Source: Methylobacterium sp. W2
Lineage (GTDB): Bacteria; Pseudomonadota; Alphaproteobacteria; Rhizobiales; Beijerinckiaceae
NCBI RefSeq assembly: GCF_020662345.1
Contig: NZ_VMOA01000016.1
Coordinates: 1-64,000, forward strand
Reading direction: 5' to 3'
DNA: 64,000 nt
The notes under the pieces were generated by a model. That model worked only from the letters and a program-made list of their open reading frames with translations. It ran no database searches and had not been told where the DNA came from. The position numbers and the translations under genes are program-made. Of this stretch, positions 1 to 10,229 are shown piece after piece (position 1 is the stretch's first letter; each line of letters begins with the position of its first letter).

Positions 1-2558
1 GGGGTGCGCGCCACGCCGTTGGCCCAGGCGGCCTGGAGGATCGTGCCGGCGATCGGCACGGCGAGATGCCCGCCGGTCTGGCCACGCCCCAGGGTCCGGC
101 GGGTGCCGTCGGCATTGTCGTAGCCGACCCAGACCACGATGGTGATCTCGTTGGTGAAGCCGGCAAACCACGCGTCGTTCTCGTTCTCGGACGTGCCGGT
201 CTTGCCGGCGATCGAGCCGGAGAAGCGGGCGAGGGCCGCCGCCGTGCCGTGGTTTGTGACCCCCTGCAGCATGGTCTTCAACTGGTAGAACGCGACCCTG
301 TCGGCCGAGCCGATCCGCACCGGCTCCTTCGGCTCGCGCTTGTAGAGGACCGTCCCATCGCGCTCCACCGCCTCCAGCGCGTAGGGCGCGGGGCGTGCGC
401 CCTCATTGGCGATCGCGCCGTAGAAGGCGGCGAGATCGACCATGCGGACCGGCTGCGAGCCCAGGACGAACGGGTAGTAGCGCTCGCATTCGGCATAGAG
501 CTGCGCTTCGAGGGCGAGGTCGCAGATGCGGGTGAGGCTCGCCGGCGCGGTGTCGGCGATGCCGCCCTGGAGCAGCCGGGCGGTGACGAGGTTCTTCGAG
601 AATTCGAGGCCGCGCCGGAGGGTCGTCGCGCCCGAGCCGCCGCCATCGTAGTTCTTCGGGCTCCAGGACTGGCCGACACCGCCGATGGGCGGCAGGGTCA
701 CGCTGGCATCCATCACCAGGGTGTTGGGCTGGAGGCCGGCATTGAGCGCGGCGAGATAGGTCAGCGGCTTCAGGGTCGAGCCGGGCTGGCGCACGGTCTG
801 GGTCACCCGGTTGAGCTGGCTCAGCGGGTAGGAGAAGCCGCCGTCCATGGCGAGAATGCGCCCGGTGCGGTTCTCCAGCACCACGGCCGCGCCCTGGACG
901 GAGGGGCGCACGCGCAGATCCGCACGGAGAACCTTGGCCTTGGGGTCGCGCAGCTTCACCCGTACCACGTCGTAGAGCTGCAGGCGGCCCTTGGCGATGC
1001 CCGGATCGAGGCTGACGATCCGCCCGTCGGCGAGCCCGGCCTTCACCGGACCGCGCCCCGGTTCGAGCACCACGGCCAGGGGCCAATGCACGTCGTAGAG
1101 CACCGGCCGCGCGCTCTCCAGGGCGCGCTGCCAGACGGGTTTCTGCGCCACCGGCTTCGGCCCGGCGGCCGCCGCAGGGGCGGGCTTGACGGGCGCAGCT
1201 TTCGGTTTCGCCTCGCCGCCGACGACGAGGGGAACCGACTGGACCGATCCCTCCACGGCCGGCGCGGCCCCGCCGAGCTTCGCGACGCTGTCGGCGAGGT
1301 TGAATTCCGGTCCCTCGTAGCGCTGGCGCCCGGTGGCGCGCTCGTAAGTGGCGAGCCCGTCCTGCAGGGCGGATTCCACCGCGGTCTGGAGGCCGGCATT
1401 GATGGTGGAACGCACCACGTGGGAGGCGGAGGTGAGGGAGTCGATGCCGGCGAAGGTGCGCGCCTCGCGGGTGAGGTGATCGACGAAGTAGAACCCCGAA
1501 TCCCGCCGCGTGGTCTCGATCGGCTTCAACCCGAGGGGGGCGTTGGCGGCCTCGCTCAGTTGCGCCTCGGTGATGACGCCCTCGTCCTTCATCCGCGCCA
1601 GGACATAGGCGCGGCGCTCCTTGGCGCGGTCGGGATACTTGTCCGGATTGTAGAAGTTCGGCCCCTTCGGCATGCCGCCGAGCAACGCCGCCTCCGGCAC
1701 CGTGAGCTGCCCTACCGATTTGCCGAAATAGCTGCGCGCGGCCATCTCGATCCCGTAGGAGCCGCGGCCGAGATAGATGCCGTTGAGGTAGAGTTCGAGG
1801 ATCTGCGGTTTGCCGAGGATCCGCTCCAGGCGCGAGGCCACGATCATCTCGCGGATCTTGCGCTCGTAGGTGACGTCGTCGCCCACGGACAGGTTCTTGA
1901 CCACCTGCTGGGTGATGGTGGAGCCGCCGGCCGAACGACCGGGGGAGGCGAGGTTGCCGATGAAGGCGCGGATGACGCCGCGCTCGTCGATACCCTTGTG
2001 GGTCTCGAAGCGCTTGTCCTCGGCGGCCACGAACGCCTTTTGCACCATCACCGGCACGTCGGAGATCGGCACGCTTAGACGGCGCCCGTTGGCCTCGAAC
2101 GCCTCGGCGTAGCGCTTGCCCGCCCCGTCGAGGATCAGGCTCGCGCCGGGCAGCTTACGGTCCTTCAGGTCCTGGGCCGAGGGCAGGTCGGCCACGGCCT
2201 TGTTGTAGAAGGCGATCACTTCGCTCGCGTCGAAGGGCGAGTTCGCCGGGTCCTCGCCCTTGCAGAATTGGCGGTAGCTCGTGTTGAGCTCGCCGATATC
2301 GAGCCCGTGCAGGAGCTTCGGGGCCGAGGCACCGGCGATGGCCGAGGGGTCCTCCATCGCGGTGGAGATCAGCTCGTCGAGGTTGATGTCCTCGATGTCG
2401 AAGGCTTTCCGCATATGGGCGCAGCCGTCGCGCAGGATCTGCACCACCTGGCCCTTGTCGGCCACCGGATCGAACTGCGTCTTCACCGCATCCGGCCGCG
2501 TCGTCACCTGACTGAGCGTCAGCGCCGTCGCGAACAGCTTGATCAGGATGATGTTCAT
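1..2558 (-). CDS. Bifunctional penicillin-binding protein (class A), C-terminus cut by window edge
   Basis: Polymerises lipid II into glycan strands and cross-links the peptides of periplasmic peptidoglycan. Translating the minus strand from the ATG at 2558 gives about 852 residues with no stop before the edge. A short hydrophobic N-terminus (IILIKLFATALTL) is followed by about 150 residues of unassigned sequence. The glycosyltransferase family 51 motifs are EDKRF...H near residue 180 and GGSTITQQ near 213. The transpeptidase motifs are STLK (SxxK) near 594, SKN near 652 and KTGTS near 784. An Ala/Pro/Lys-rich insert lies between the two domains around residues 420-450. The motif order is that of a class A PBP (PBP1A/1B/1C-like), but I cannot assign the subtype. 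The ribosome binding site is weak. Identity is very secure. Confidence 0.93.
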   Translation of the reverse strand, partial: MNIILIKLFATALTLSQVTTRPDAVKTQFDPVADKGQVVQILRDGCAHMRKAFDIEDINLDELISTAMEDPSAIAGASAPKLLHGLDIGELNTSYRQFCKGEDPANSPFDASEVIAFYNKAVADLPSAQDLKDRKLPGASLILDGAGKRYAEAFEANGRRLSVPISDVPVMVQKAFVAAEDKRFETHKGIDERGVIRAFIGNLASPGRSAGGSTITQQVVKNLSVGDDVTYERKIREMIVASRLERILGKPQILELYLNGIYLGRGSYGIEMAARSYFGKSVGQLTVPEAALLGGMPKGPNFYNPDKYPDRAKERRAYVLARMKDEGVITEAQLSEAANAPLGLKPIETTRRDSGFYFVDHLTREARTFAGIDSLTSASHVVRSTINAGLQTAVESALQDGLATYERATGRQRYEGPEFNLADSVAKLGGAAPAVEGSVQSVPLVVGGEAKPKAAPVKPAPAAAAGPKPVAQKPVWQRALESARPVLYDVHWPLAVVLEPGRGPVKAGLADGRIVSLDPGIAKGRLQLYDVVRVKLRDPKAKVLRADLRVRPSVQGAAVVLENRTGRILAMDGGFSYPLSQLNRVTQTVRQPGSTLKPLTYLAALNAGLQPNTLVMDASVTLPPIGGVGQSWSPKNYDGGGSGATTLRRGLEFSKNLVTARLLQGGIADTAPASLTRICDLALEAQLYAECERYYPFVLGSQPVRMVDLAAFYGAIANEGARPAPYALEAVERDGTVLYKREPKEPVRIGSADRVAFYQLKTMLQGVTNHGTAAALARFSGSIAGKTGTSENENDAWFAGFTNEITIVVWVGYDNADGTRRTLGRGQTGGHLAVPIAGTILQAAWANGVART

Positions 2559-2832
2559 CGCGGGGAGGGCACCGGAGGTTCAATCACGCAGGGTCTGTTG
2601 AGGCAAGCTCCTCCCCCTTGGTGAGGAGGGAAGGGCGCCATCCCGCAGCCGAAATGCGATGCACAACGCGGCTGATTTAAGGAGACCCTCGATATCCCGC
2701 GACGTCGGTAAACCGATGGGAGGGGGGATATCCAGCGTCGCGTCCCATCGAGTCGGTGGCGCTTTGCTCCTTCGTGTAGGAACAAGATCGAAGGGGATTC
2801 GATACCCATACCTTGTCCAATCGCGTCGCCGA
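2559..2832. other. Intergenic region with interlocked inverted repeats
   Basis: About 270 bases lie between the PBP start and the higBA operator, with no convincing gene. The region holds two 8-bp inverted repeats whose arms interleave. GATATCCC at 2691-2698 pairs with GGGATATC at 2725-2732. CGATGGGA at 2714-2721 pairs with TCCCATCG at 2743-2750. The order A-B-A'-B' could form a pseudoknot in RNA. Possible reading frames here lack ribosome binding sites. Confidence 0.4.
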
Positions 2833-2851
2833 TGATACACATAACGTATCA
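2833..2851. promoter_or_regulatory. Probable higBA operator
   Basis: The sequence TGATACACATAACGTATCA has perfect 6-bp inverted arms (TGATAC/GTATCA) around a 7-base centre, 12 bases before the higB ATG. HigA-type antitoxins usually bind such palindromes to repress their own operon. A weak sigma70 match (TTGTCC at 2813, TACACA at 2836, spacing 17) puts the operator over the -10 region. Binding is inferred. Confidence 0.6.
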
Positions 2852-2863
2852 CGTAGTGCGCGC

Positions 2864-3144
2864 ATGATTCAGAGCTTTGCAGACAAACGCGTCGAAGCCT
2901 TGTTCGACGATGGAACGAGCTACAGGCCCTGGCGTGCTTTCGAGGCCGCGGCCAAACGCAAGCTCGATATTCTCGATGCCGCAACGACCCTGGACGATCT
3001 GCGGTCCCCCCCGGGAACCGGCTCGAACGTCTCAGGGGTGATCGTGCCGGGCAGTACAGCATCCGCATCGACGACCAGTGGCGCCTTTGCTTCCGATGGA
3101 CAGCACAAGGACCGGAGCAGGTCGACATCGTCGATTACCATTGA
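2864..3144 (+). pseudogene. higB: HigB-type RelE-superfamily toxin, frameshifted at a C7 run
   Basis: The first frame reads [14 protein letters not shown] and continues to LRSPPG, typical of the start of a HigB mRNA interferase. Right after the C7 run at 3006-3012 the frame is lost. One frame over, the rest of HigB is complete: NRLERL, then [17 protein letters not shown], then VDIVDYH and a TGA at 3142-3144. One extra C would restore a normal 93-residue toxin. As written the ribosome stays in the frame that runs through into higA, giving a scrambled fusion. The explanation could be a real inactivating mutation, a slippery phase-variable tract, or a sequencing error in the homopolymer. The downstream antitoxin is intact. 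Family assignment is firm; current activity is doubtful. Confidence 0.85.
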
Positions 3145-3163
3145 GACACGAAGGAGATCGAAC

Positions 3164-3463
3164 ATGTCTCGCATTCGCACGCATCCGGGTGAAGTTCTGG
3201 CCGAAGAATACCTCGCCCCACTTGGGCTTTCCGCCCGGCAGGTCGCGGCCGAGATCGGTGTTCCCCCCAACCGCCTGTCCGAGATCATCCGCGAACGACG
3301 TGGTGTGAGTGCCGACACGGCGATCCGGCTCGGTGTCCGCTTCGGCACATCGCCCCAGTTCTGGCTCAACCTCCAGAACGCGCACGATCTGTCCAAGGCA
3401 CGCGCGACGATGGACTACTCCACCACCCGCTCCTGCGAACCCCAGACCGTTCCGGTGCCGTAG
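3164..3463 (+). CDS. higA: HigA-type antitoxin, XRE-family regulator
   Basis: A 99-residue protein. It neutralises HigB and represses the operon by binding the upstream palindrome. A helix-turn-helix covers roughly residues 20-60 (LSARQVAAEIGVPPNRLSEI), and the family signature SPQFWLNLQNAHDL follows at about residues 65-80. The start is fixed by AAGGAG at 3151-3156, seven bases before the ATG. It begins 19 bases after the toxin stop, the usual HigB-then-HigA order. A longer frame from 2813 that joins toxin and antitoxin exists only because of the upstream frameshift, so I do not treat it as one gene. Confidence 0.9.
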   Translation: MSRIRTHPGEVLAEEYLAPLGLSARQVAAEIGVPPNRLSEIIRERRGVSADTAIRLGVRFGTSPQFWLNLQNAHDLSKARATMDYSTTRSCEPQTVPVP

Positions 3464-3482
3464 AGGGGAGCCGAGGCTCCCC

Positions 3483-5117
3483 CTACTTGTTCCGCCCCAG
3501 CAGCACGAGCCACCCGATTCCGATCACGCAGACCATCGCGCCCACCGTCACGAAGGCCGGGGTGCCGAGGTCCATGAAGCGGGGGGCGAGCTGCGTCGCG
3601 AAGGCGGCGACGATGAGCGCCACGGCCACGCGGGCGGCGGCGCGCTCGATGCCGCGGGTGAGCTTGTCGATGCCCTTCAGCTCGATCTCGACGGTGACGC
3701 GGCCCTGCTTCAGGCGCACCAACATGAGATGGATCAGGGTCGGCAGTTCGGAGGCCGCGCCGAACAATCCGGCGCCCACCGCCTCGACCTTGCGGGTGAT
3801 GCCCTTAATCGAGAATTGCGAGGCGAGCTTGCTCTTCACCGTGGGTCCGGCGGCGGTGAAGAGGTCGAATTTCGGGTCGAGATGGCGCATCACCCCGTCC
3901 GCCGTCACCAGGCCCTTGAACAGGATGGCGAGATCCGTGGGCATGGCGAGGTCGTTCTCGCGGGCCATGGTCATGAAGTCGGTGAGGAGGTCGCCGAAAT
4001 TCAGCACCGAGCCGGCATGGCGGTTGATGAAGGCCTGCGACGAGGATTCGAGCTTGGTGAGGTCGGGGTTGCTCGATCCGGTCCAGTCCAGCAGCACGGC
4101 CATCAGCCCGTCGGAATCCTCCTTCAGCATCGCGCCGATGAGCATCAGGAGCTGGGTGCGGCGGCGCTCGGACAGGCGGCCGATGATGCCGAAATCGATG
4201 AAGCCGATGCGGTCGCCGGGCATCACCAGCATGTTGCCGGGATGCGGATCGGCGTGGAACACGCCCTCGATCAGCGCCATGTTGAGGAAGGCGTCGGTGC
4301 CCTTCTGAGCGACCTTGACCTTGTCGACCCCGGCCGCGTCCAGGCGGGCATGGTCGTTGGGCGGGATGCCGTGGATGAATTCCTGGACGAGGACGCGCTC
4401 GGAGGTGAACTCCCAGTGGATCTTGGGGATGACGATGTCGTCCCGGTCGGCGAAGATCGCCGCGATGGTCTCGCAGTTGCGCGCCTCGTTGATGAGGTCG
4501 AGCTCGCCGTAGAGGCCGCTGGCCAGATGGCGCATCTGCTCATGGGGCTGGTAGCGACCGAATTCCGGCCATTCCTGAACCACGATCCGGGTCGCATGCG
4601 CCAGGAGGCGCAGATCCGCCTCGATGATCTTGCGCAGGCCCGGGCGCAGGACCTTCACCACCACTTCCTCGCCGGACATCAGCCGCGCCCGGTAGACCTG
4701 CGCGATCGAGGCCGCGGCCAACGGCACCGTGTCGAACTCGGCGAAGATCTCCGAGGGCGGCGCCCCGAGATCGGCCTCCAATTGCGGGCGGATCTTGTCC
4801 CAGGCGATGGGCCGGACCTGGCTGTGGAGCTTCTCCAGCTCCTCGGTCCATTCCGGCGTCAGCAGGTCCGGCCGGCTCGCCAGGATCTGGCCGAGCTTGA
4901 TGAAGGTCGGCCCCAGGGCCTCGATCGCCCGGCGCACGCGCTGCGGCTGAGACAGGCGCGCCACGTCGACCTGCGGCCGGCGGCGCTTGGCGAACCGCGC
5001 CAGATGGCCGAGGCCGAGGCGTTCCACCACCTTGGTGACGCCGAAGCCGATCAGGACGGCGGCGATCTCGCTCAGGCGCTGCCGGTCGCGTGCGGCGACG
5101 AAAGCGGTTTTCAGCAT
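3483..5117 (-). CDS. ubiB: UbiB-family atypical kinase for ubiquinone biosynthesis
   Basis: A 544-residue member of the ABC1/ADCK/UbiB family, needed for ubiquinone synthesis, acting at the inner membrane and probably as an ATPase/kinase on lipid precursors. The signatures are all present: KLGQ at residues 74-77, the Ala-rich loop AAAS at 134-137 that replaces the kinase P-loop, HADPHPGN at 288-295 and IDFG at 307-310. Two hydrophobic segments at the C-terminus (about 497-540) are the usual membrane anchor. Length is normal. It stands apart from other ubiquinone genes in this window, and the MBL-fold gene diverges from it. Confidence 0.92.
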   Translation of the reverse strand: MLKTAFVAARDRQRLSEIAAVLIGFGVTKVVERLGLGHLARFAKRRRPQVDVARLSQPQRVRRAIEALGPTFIKLGQILASRPDLLTPEWTEELEKLHSQVRPIAWDKIRPQLEADLGAPPSEIFAEFDTVPLAAASIAQVYRARLMSGEEVVVKVLRPGLRKIIEADLRLLAHATRIVVQEWPEFGRYQPHEQMRHLASGLYGELDLINEARNCETIAAIFADRDDIVIPKIHWEFTSERVLVQEFIHGIPPNDHARLDAAGVDKVKVAQKGTDAFLNMALIEGVFHADPHPGNMLVMPGDRIGFIDFGIIGRLSERRRTQLLMLIGAMLKEDSDGLMAVLLDWTGSSNPDLTKLESSSQAFINRHAGSVLNFGDLLTDFMTMARENDLAMPTDLAILFKGLVTADGVMRHLDPKFDLFTAAGPTVKSKLASQFSIKGITRKVEAVGAGLFGAASELPTLIHLMLVRLKQGRVTVEIELKGIDKLTRGIERAAARVAVALIVAAFATQLAPRFMDLGTPAFVTVGAMVCVIGIGWLVLLGRNK

Positions 5118-5418
5118 GTGCTCAAGGGACTGCCCCGGCTGGCGTGAGGGTGGCCGTGTCGTCGTCTCAGGCCGGCGGGCCTGTCCTGGACGGTGCCGGT
5201 GTCCAGATAGGCCACGTCTAGGAAGCCGGCGAGGCCGAATTTTGGCGGCGCAGCGGCAATCGTCGGCACCCGGCCCCCGCGACCGGTTTTGCGTGCCGGA
5301 CCCCGCGACGCTCCCAAGGCCTGAGCGAGGGGTAGCGTTGGCTTGCCGAGGCGAACCCGCTTAGACAGGCGGCTCCCGCGCGATCCTCGCGCACACAATC
5401 GACGGAGAGACGGTCCCG
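5118..5418. other. Divergent intergenic region carrying a dispersed repeat copy
   Basis: A 301-base gap between ubiB and the MBL-fold hydrolase, which are transcribed away from each other, so it must hold both promoters. I cannot place them with confidence. Its middle is occupied by one copy of the 80-base repeat described at 5283-5362. No gene is supported. Confidence 0.5.
5283..5362 (-). repeat. 80-base dispersed repeat, copy B
   Basis: Read on the minus strand it starts AAGCGGGTTCGC and ends AAAACCGG. The same start and end, the block CCTCGCTCAGG and GTCGCGGG recur at the same spacing in 9923-10002 on the plus strand. The copies differ at scattered bases, at roughly three-quarters identity by eye, so they look like old members of an intergenic repeat family. 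Confidence 0.65.
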
Positions 5419-6063
5419 ATGGCAGGCACGCCCCGCGCCGGAATCATCCCGGTGACGCCCTTCCAGCAGAACTGCACCCTGATCTGGTCCGACGAGACCA
5501 AGGTCGGCGCCGTGGTCGATCCCGGCGGCGACCTCGACCGGATCGAGGCCGCGATCCGCGACCAGGGCATCACCATCGAGAAGATCCTGCTCACCCACGG
5601 CCATATCGACCATGCCGGGGGCGCCGACGAGCTGCGCGAGCGTCTTGGCGTGCCCATCGAAGGCCCGCACGAGGCCGATCGCTACCTCCTCGACAGCCTT
5701 CCCGAGACGGGGGCGAATTACGGCATCGACGGGGCTCGCGCGGTGACGCCGGACCGCTGGCTCGCCGAGGGCGACGCGGTGAGCGTGGGCGATCTCGCCT
5801 TCGACATCTTGCATGCGCCCGGCCATTCGCCCGGCAGCGTCGTCTTCGTCAGCCGCGACGCGCGCTTCGCCCTGGTGGGAGACGTGGTGTTCAAGGGCTC
5901 GGTCGGCCGCACCGACCTGCCCGGCGGCAACCACGACCAGCTCATCCGCGCCATCAAGGAGAAGGTCCTGCCGCTGGGCGACGACATCGCCTTCATCCCC
6001 GGCCACGGCCCCACCAGCACGCTGGGCGAAGAGCGGATGACGAACCCGTTCCTGCAGGAGTGA
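5419..6063 (+). CDS. Metallo-beta-lactamase-fold hydrolase, glyoxalase II/YcbL-like
   Basis: A 214-residue cytoplasmic hydrolase of the glyoxalase II-like MBL group, expected to cleave thioesters or related esters with a two-metal centre. The metal ligands are visible: THGHIDH at residues 59-65, then H136 (APGHSPGS), D155 (GDVVF) and H196 (PGHGP). The compact length without the C-terminal substrate helices of true glyoxalase II suggests a YcbL-type enzyme, so the physiological substrate is unknown. The last codons lie inside a 17-base tandem repeat that continues past the stop. Confidence 0.85.
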   Translation: MAGTPRAGIIPVTPFQQNCTLIWSDETKVGAVVDPGGDLDRIEAAIRDQGITIEKILLTHGHIDHAGGADELRERLGVPIEGPHEADRYLLDSLPETGANYGIDGARAVTPDRWLAEGDAVSVGDLAFDILHAPGHSPGSVVFVSRDARFALVGDVVFKGSVGRTDLPGGNHDQLIRAIKEKVLPLGDDIAFIPGHGPTSTLGEERMTNPFLQE

Positions 6064-6098
6064 GGCTCTTGCAGGAGTGAAGCTCTTGCAGGAGTGAG
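6053..6098 (+). repeat. 17-base tandem repeat over the stop of the MBL-fold gene
   Basis: The unit TGCAGGAGTGAGGCTCT (6053-6069) is followed by TGCAGGAGTGAAGCTCT (6070-6086) and the first 12 bases of a third unit (6087-6098). The first unit contains the end of the gene, including its TGA. The repeats therefore duplicate the stop codon outside the coding frame. Confidence 0.85.
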
Positions 6099-6119
6099 AT
6101 CGAACACCGGCCGGGGATG

Positions 6120-6497
6120 TCACTCGGCGGTCTTGATCTTCCGGGCCGGGCTTCTGCGGGTACGAGGAACGTCCGCGCCGATGTCTTTCAGACGTACGGC
6201 GCGGCCTTCCGGAAACGTCACCAAAAGTTGGAGATCACCGCCGATCGCCTGCACATAGGCACGCAAGGTCGACAGCTTCATGTCCGCGCGCTTCTCGAGG
6301 CGCGAAACATAGACCTGACGGCCACCCAGCCGTTCGGCGACGGTTGCCTGGGTGATCTCTTTGGCACGTCGCAGATCTCTCAACGCGAACTCCTCGGCGA
6401 TCAGTTCGGCGCCGCGCGCCCTGATCCGCGCCTGTCGTTCGGGCGGAAGCGCTGCGAGGAGGTCGTCCGCCGAGATAGGGTGATGGTCATCGGTCAC
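6120..6497 (-). CDS. XRE-family antitoxin of a HigB/HigA-like (Gp49) pair
   Basis: A 125-residue DNA-binding protein and second gene of a toxin-antitoxin operon. The helix-turn-helix lies at about residues 40-75 (RRAKEITQATVAERLGGRQVYV), followed by SRLEKRADMKLSTLRAYVQA, typical of the antitoxins that pair with Gp49-like toxins. Its start overlaps the toxin stop by 4 bases, so translation is probably coupled. The C-terminal tail is basic (RTRRSPARKIK). It should neutralise the toxin and bind the palindrome at 6867-6884. Confidence 0.85.
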   Translation of the reverse strand: MTDDHHPISADDLLAALPPERQARIRARGAELIAEEFALRDLRRAKEITQATVAERLGGRQVYVSRLEKRADMKLSTLRAYVQAIGGDLQLLVTFPEGRAVRLKDIGADVPRTRRSPARKIKTAE

Positions 6498-6862
6498 CGG
6501 GAGCTCCCATCCCTGTGCATGGCCTTTAGATGCTGGTCGAACCGAGCGTCGGCCCGCTTGATCAACGCGGTGTAGAAACGTTTCCCCGAAACACCGGACT
6601 TGTCCCCGGCAACGAGGAGAATGCGTGTTCGAGCGGGATCGAAGGCGAAGGCCACCCGCCAGACACCATCACCCGCCTCGAAGCGAAGCTCCTTCATATT
6701 GGCATGCTTCGAACCGTTGAGCGTATCCGCCCCGGGCCGTCTCAATCGAGGGCCCGCGACCTTCAACAGCTCGATCATGGCCAGCAACTCGTCCTGGACC
6801 GCCTCTTGCAGTTCATCGAACTCGCGCCGGAGTTCATGGTGTAGCTCGACCTGCCGGACCAT
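6494..6862 (-). CDS. Gp49-like/HigB-type toxin of the RelE superfamily
   Basis: A 122-residue protein of the phage-derived Gp49-like family, the toxin partner of the downstream XRE protein. Family features are the central stretch MKELRFEAGDGVWRVAFAF and the later RILLVAGDKSG and FYTALIKRAD. These toxins act as ribosome-dependent mRNA interferases. The reading frame is intact. The ATG at 6862 lies just downstream of the operator, and the AGGG that probably serves as its ribosome binding site is within the palindrome. This is a different toxin subfamily from higB at 2864. Confidence 0.85.
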   Translation of the reverse strand: MVRQVELHHELRREFDELQEAVQDELLAMIELLKVAGPRLRRPGADTLNGSKHANMKELRFEAGDGVWRVAFAFDPARTRILLVAGDKSGVSGKRFYTALIKRADARFDQHLKAMHRDGSSR

Positions 6863-6866
6863 TTTT

Positions 6867-6884
6867 CATACCCTGCATGGTATG
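6867..6884. promoter_or_regulatory. Probable operator of the second toxin-antitoxin pair
   Basis: CATACCCTGCATGGTATG carries perfect 6-bp inverted arms (CATACC/GGTATG). It ends 4 bases before the toxin start codon and so also covers its ribosome binding site. Autoregulation by the XRE antitoxin is the expected role; binding is inferred. Confidence 0.65.
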
Positions 6885-6994
6885 TTTTCGAAAGGGTCGA
6901 CACGACCCTCGTTGCAGATCGAGATTGCAGGGAGCTCCAGCGTGGCGGCAAGCCTCGGAGTCGTCGGGAAGACACGGGGACCGCCTGTGCTCAT

Positions 6995-7026
6995 GCGGTG
7001 CATTTTCAAGGCGCACCGCTTATATA
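6995..7026 (+). promoter_or_regulatory. Inverted repeat next to a -10-like box upstream of gyrB
   Basis: GCGGTGC at 6995-7001 and GCACCGC at 7013-7019 form a 7-bp inverted repeat. They are followed directly by TATATA at 7021-7026, which would serve as the gyrB -10 element. A matching -35 box is not obvious. The arrangement would allow a repressor or activator site over the promoter; supercoiling control of gyrB is common, but nothing here proves it. Confidence 0.4.
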
Positions 7027-7037
7027 TAGCCCACTGA

Positions 7038-9575
<2,538 letters not shown>

Positions 9576-9599
9576 ATGAATGCGGCCGGGAGGGTCGAC

Positions 9600-9917
9600 A
9601 TGAGCAATATCATCCGTCCGACCTTCGGACAGCCGCGCAAGCCGGCGCGCGCCGACGACGACCGGGTCGAGGTGACGACCCAGCGCGTCTACGGCGAGGC
9701 CGGCGACCATCGCGTCTGCCTCGTGCGCGACGACGAGGCCCCGGAAGGGGATGTCTACAAGGTCGTGGTCGGCCGCCTCGCGGGGCAGGAGGTCAGCACC
9801 GTGGCGATCCTCCCGGCGACCCCCGAGGGGGAGATCGACGCCGAGGTGGTCGCCCTGGCGATCCTGCGCACCCTGAGCTTGATCGACGAGGACGACGAGG
9901 ATCCCGACAGCGCCTGA
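9600..9917 (+). CDS. Conserved hypothetical protein downstream of gyrB
   Basis: A 105-residue protein I do not recognise as a named family. It has a basic start (MSNIIRPTFGQPRKP), an acidic-ended body and the C-terminus DEDDEDPDSA. There is no signal peptide or membrane segment, so it is probably cytoplasmic. The start at 9600 is favoured by GGGAGGG at 9588-9594; an in-frame ATG at 9576 touches the gyrB stop but has no ribosome binding site. Its position suggests co-transcription with gyrB. Confidence 0.7.
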   Translation: MSNIIRPTFGQPRKPARADDDRVEVTTQRVYGEAGDHRVCLVRDDEAPEGDVYKVVVGRLAGQEVSTVAILPATPEGEIDAEVVALAILRTLSLIDEDDEDPDSA

Positions 9918-9922
9918 CGCCG

Positions 9923-10002
9923 AAGCGGGTTCGCATCGGCATGCCAGCGCCCCACCTCGCTCAGGTCGTTCGAGTGTCGCGGGTTTCAGGATGTAAAACC
10001 GG
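9923..10002 (+). repeat. 80-base dispersed repeat, copy A
   Basis: Starts AAGCGGGTTCGC and ends AAAACCGG, exactly the same length as the inverted copy at 5283-5362, with shared inner blocks CCTCGCTCAGG and GTCGCGGG. It begins 6 bases after the stop of the hypothetical gene and fills the first third of the 312-base gap before the BKACE gene. Nothing else is recognisable in that gap. Confidence 0.65.
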
Positions 10003-10229
10003 CGACGACGTTTGCGAAACCTGCTCAGGGACGCGGCTCTCGTTCCCCGGCGACACGCTGATTGAGATCGATCCGATGGCCGATGCCGGGCCGATGCCCC
10101 TGCCGTAACCGACCGGTCGCGCGCCGCGACATCGAGACGACGCCACCGCGCCCTCGTATACAGTTCGAAATCGTGCTGTGCGCCGAGGCCGAAACCGTGT
10201 TCTTCGACCTGCCGCGGGAGGACAGAGAC

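Noticed and set aside
66..2078. A 670-codon plus-strand frame over the penicillin-binding protein
   Set aside because: The minus strand carries all PBP motifs in order, so this frame is its shadow.
2813..3463. A single 216-residue HigB-HigA fusion
   Set aside because: The middle of the fused protein is out of the HigB frame, and higA has its own ribosome binding site, so the fusion results from a single-base frameshift.
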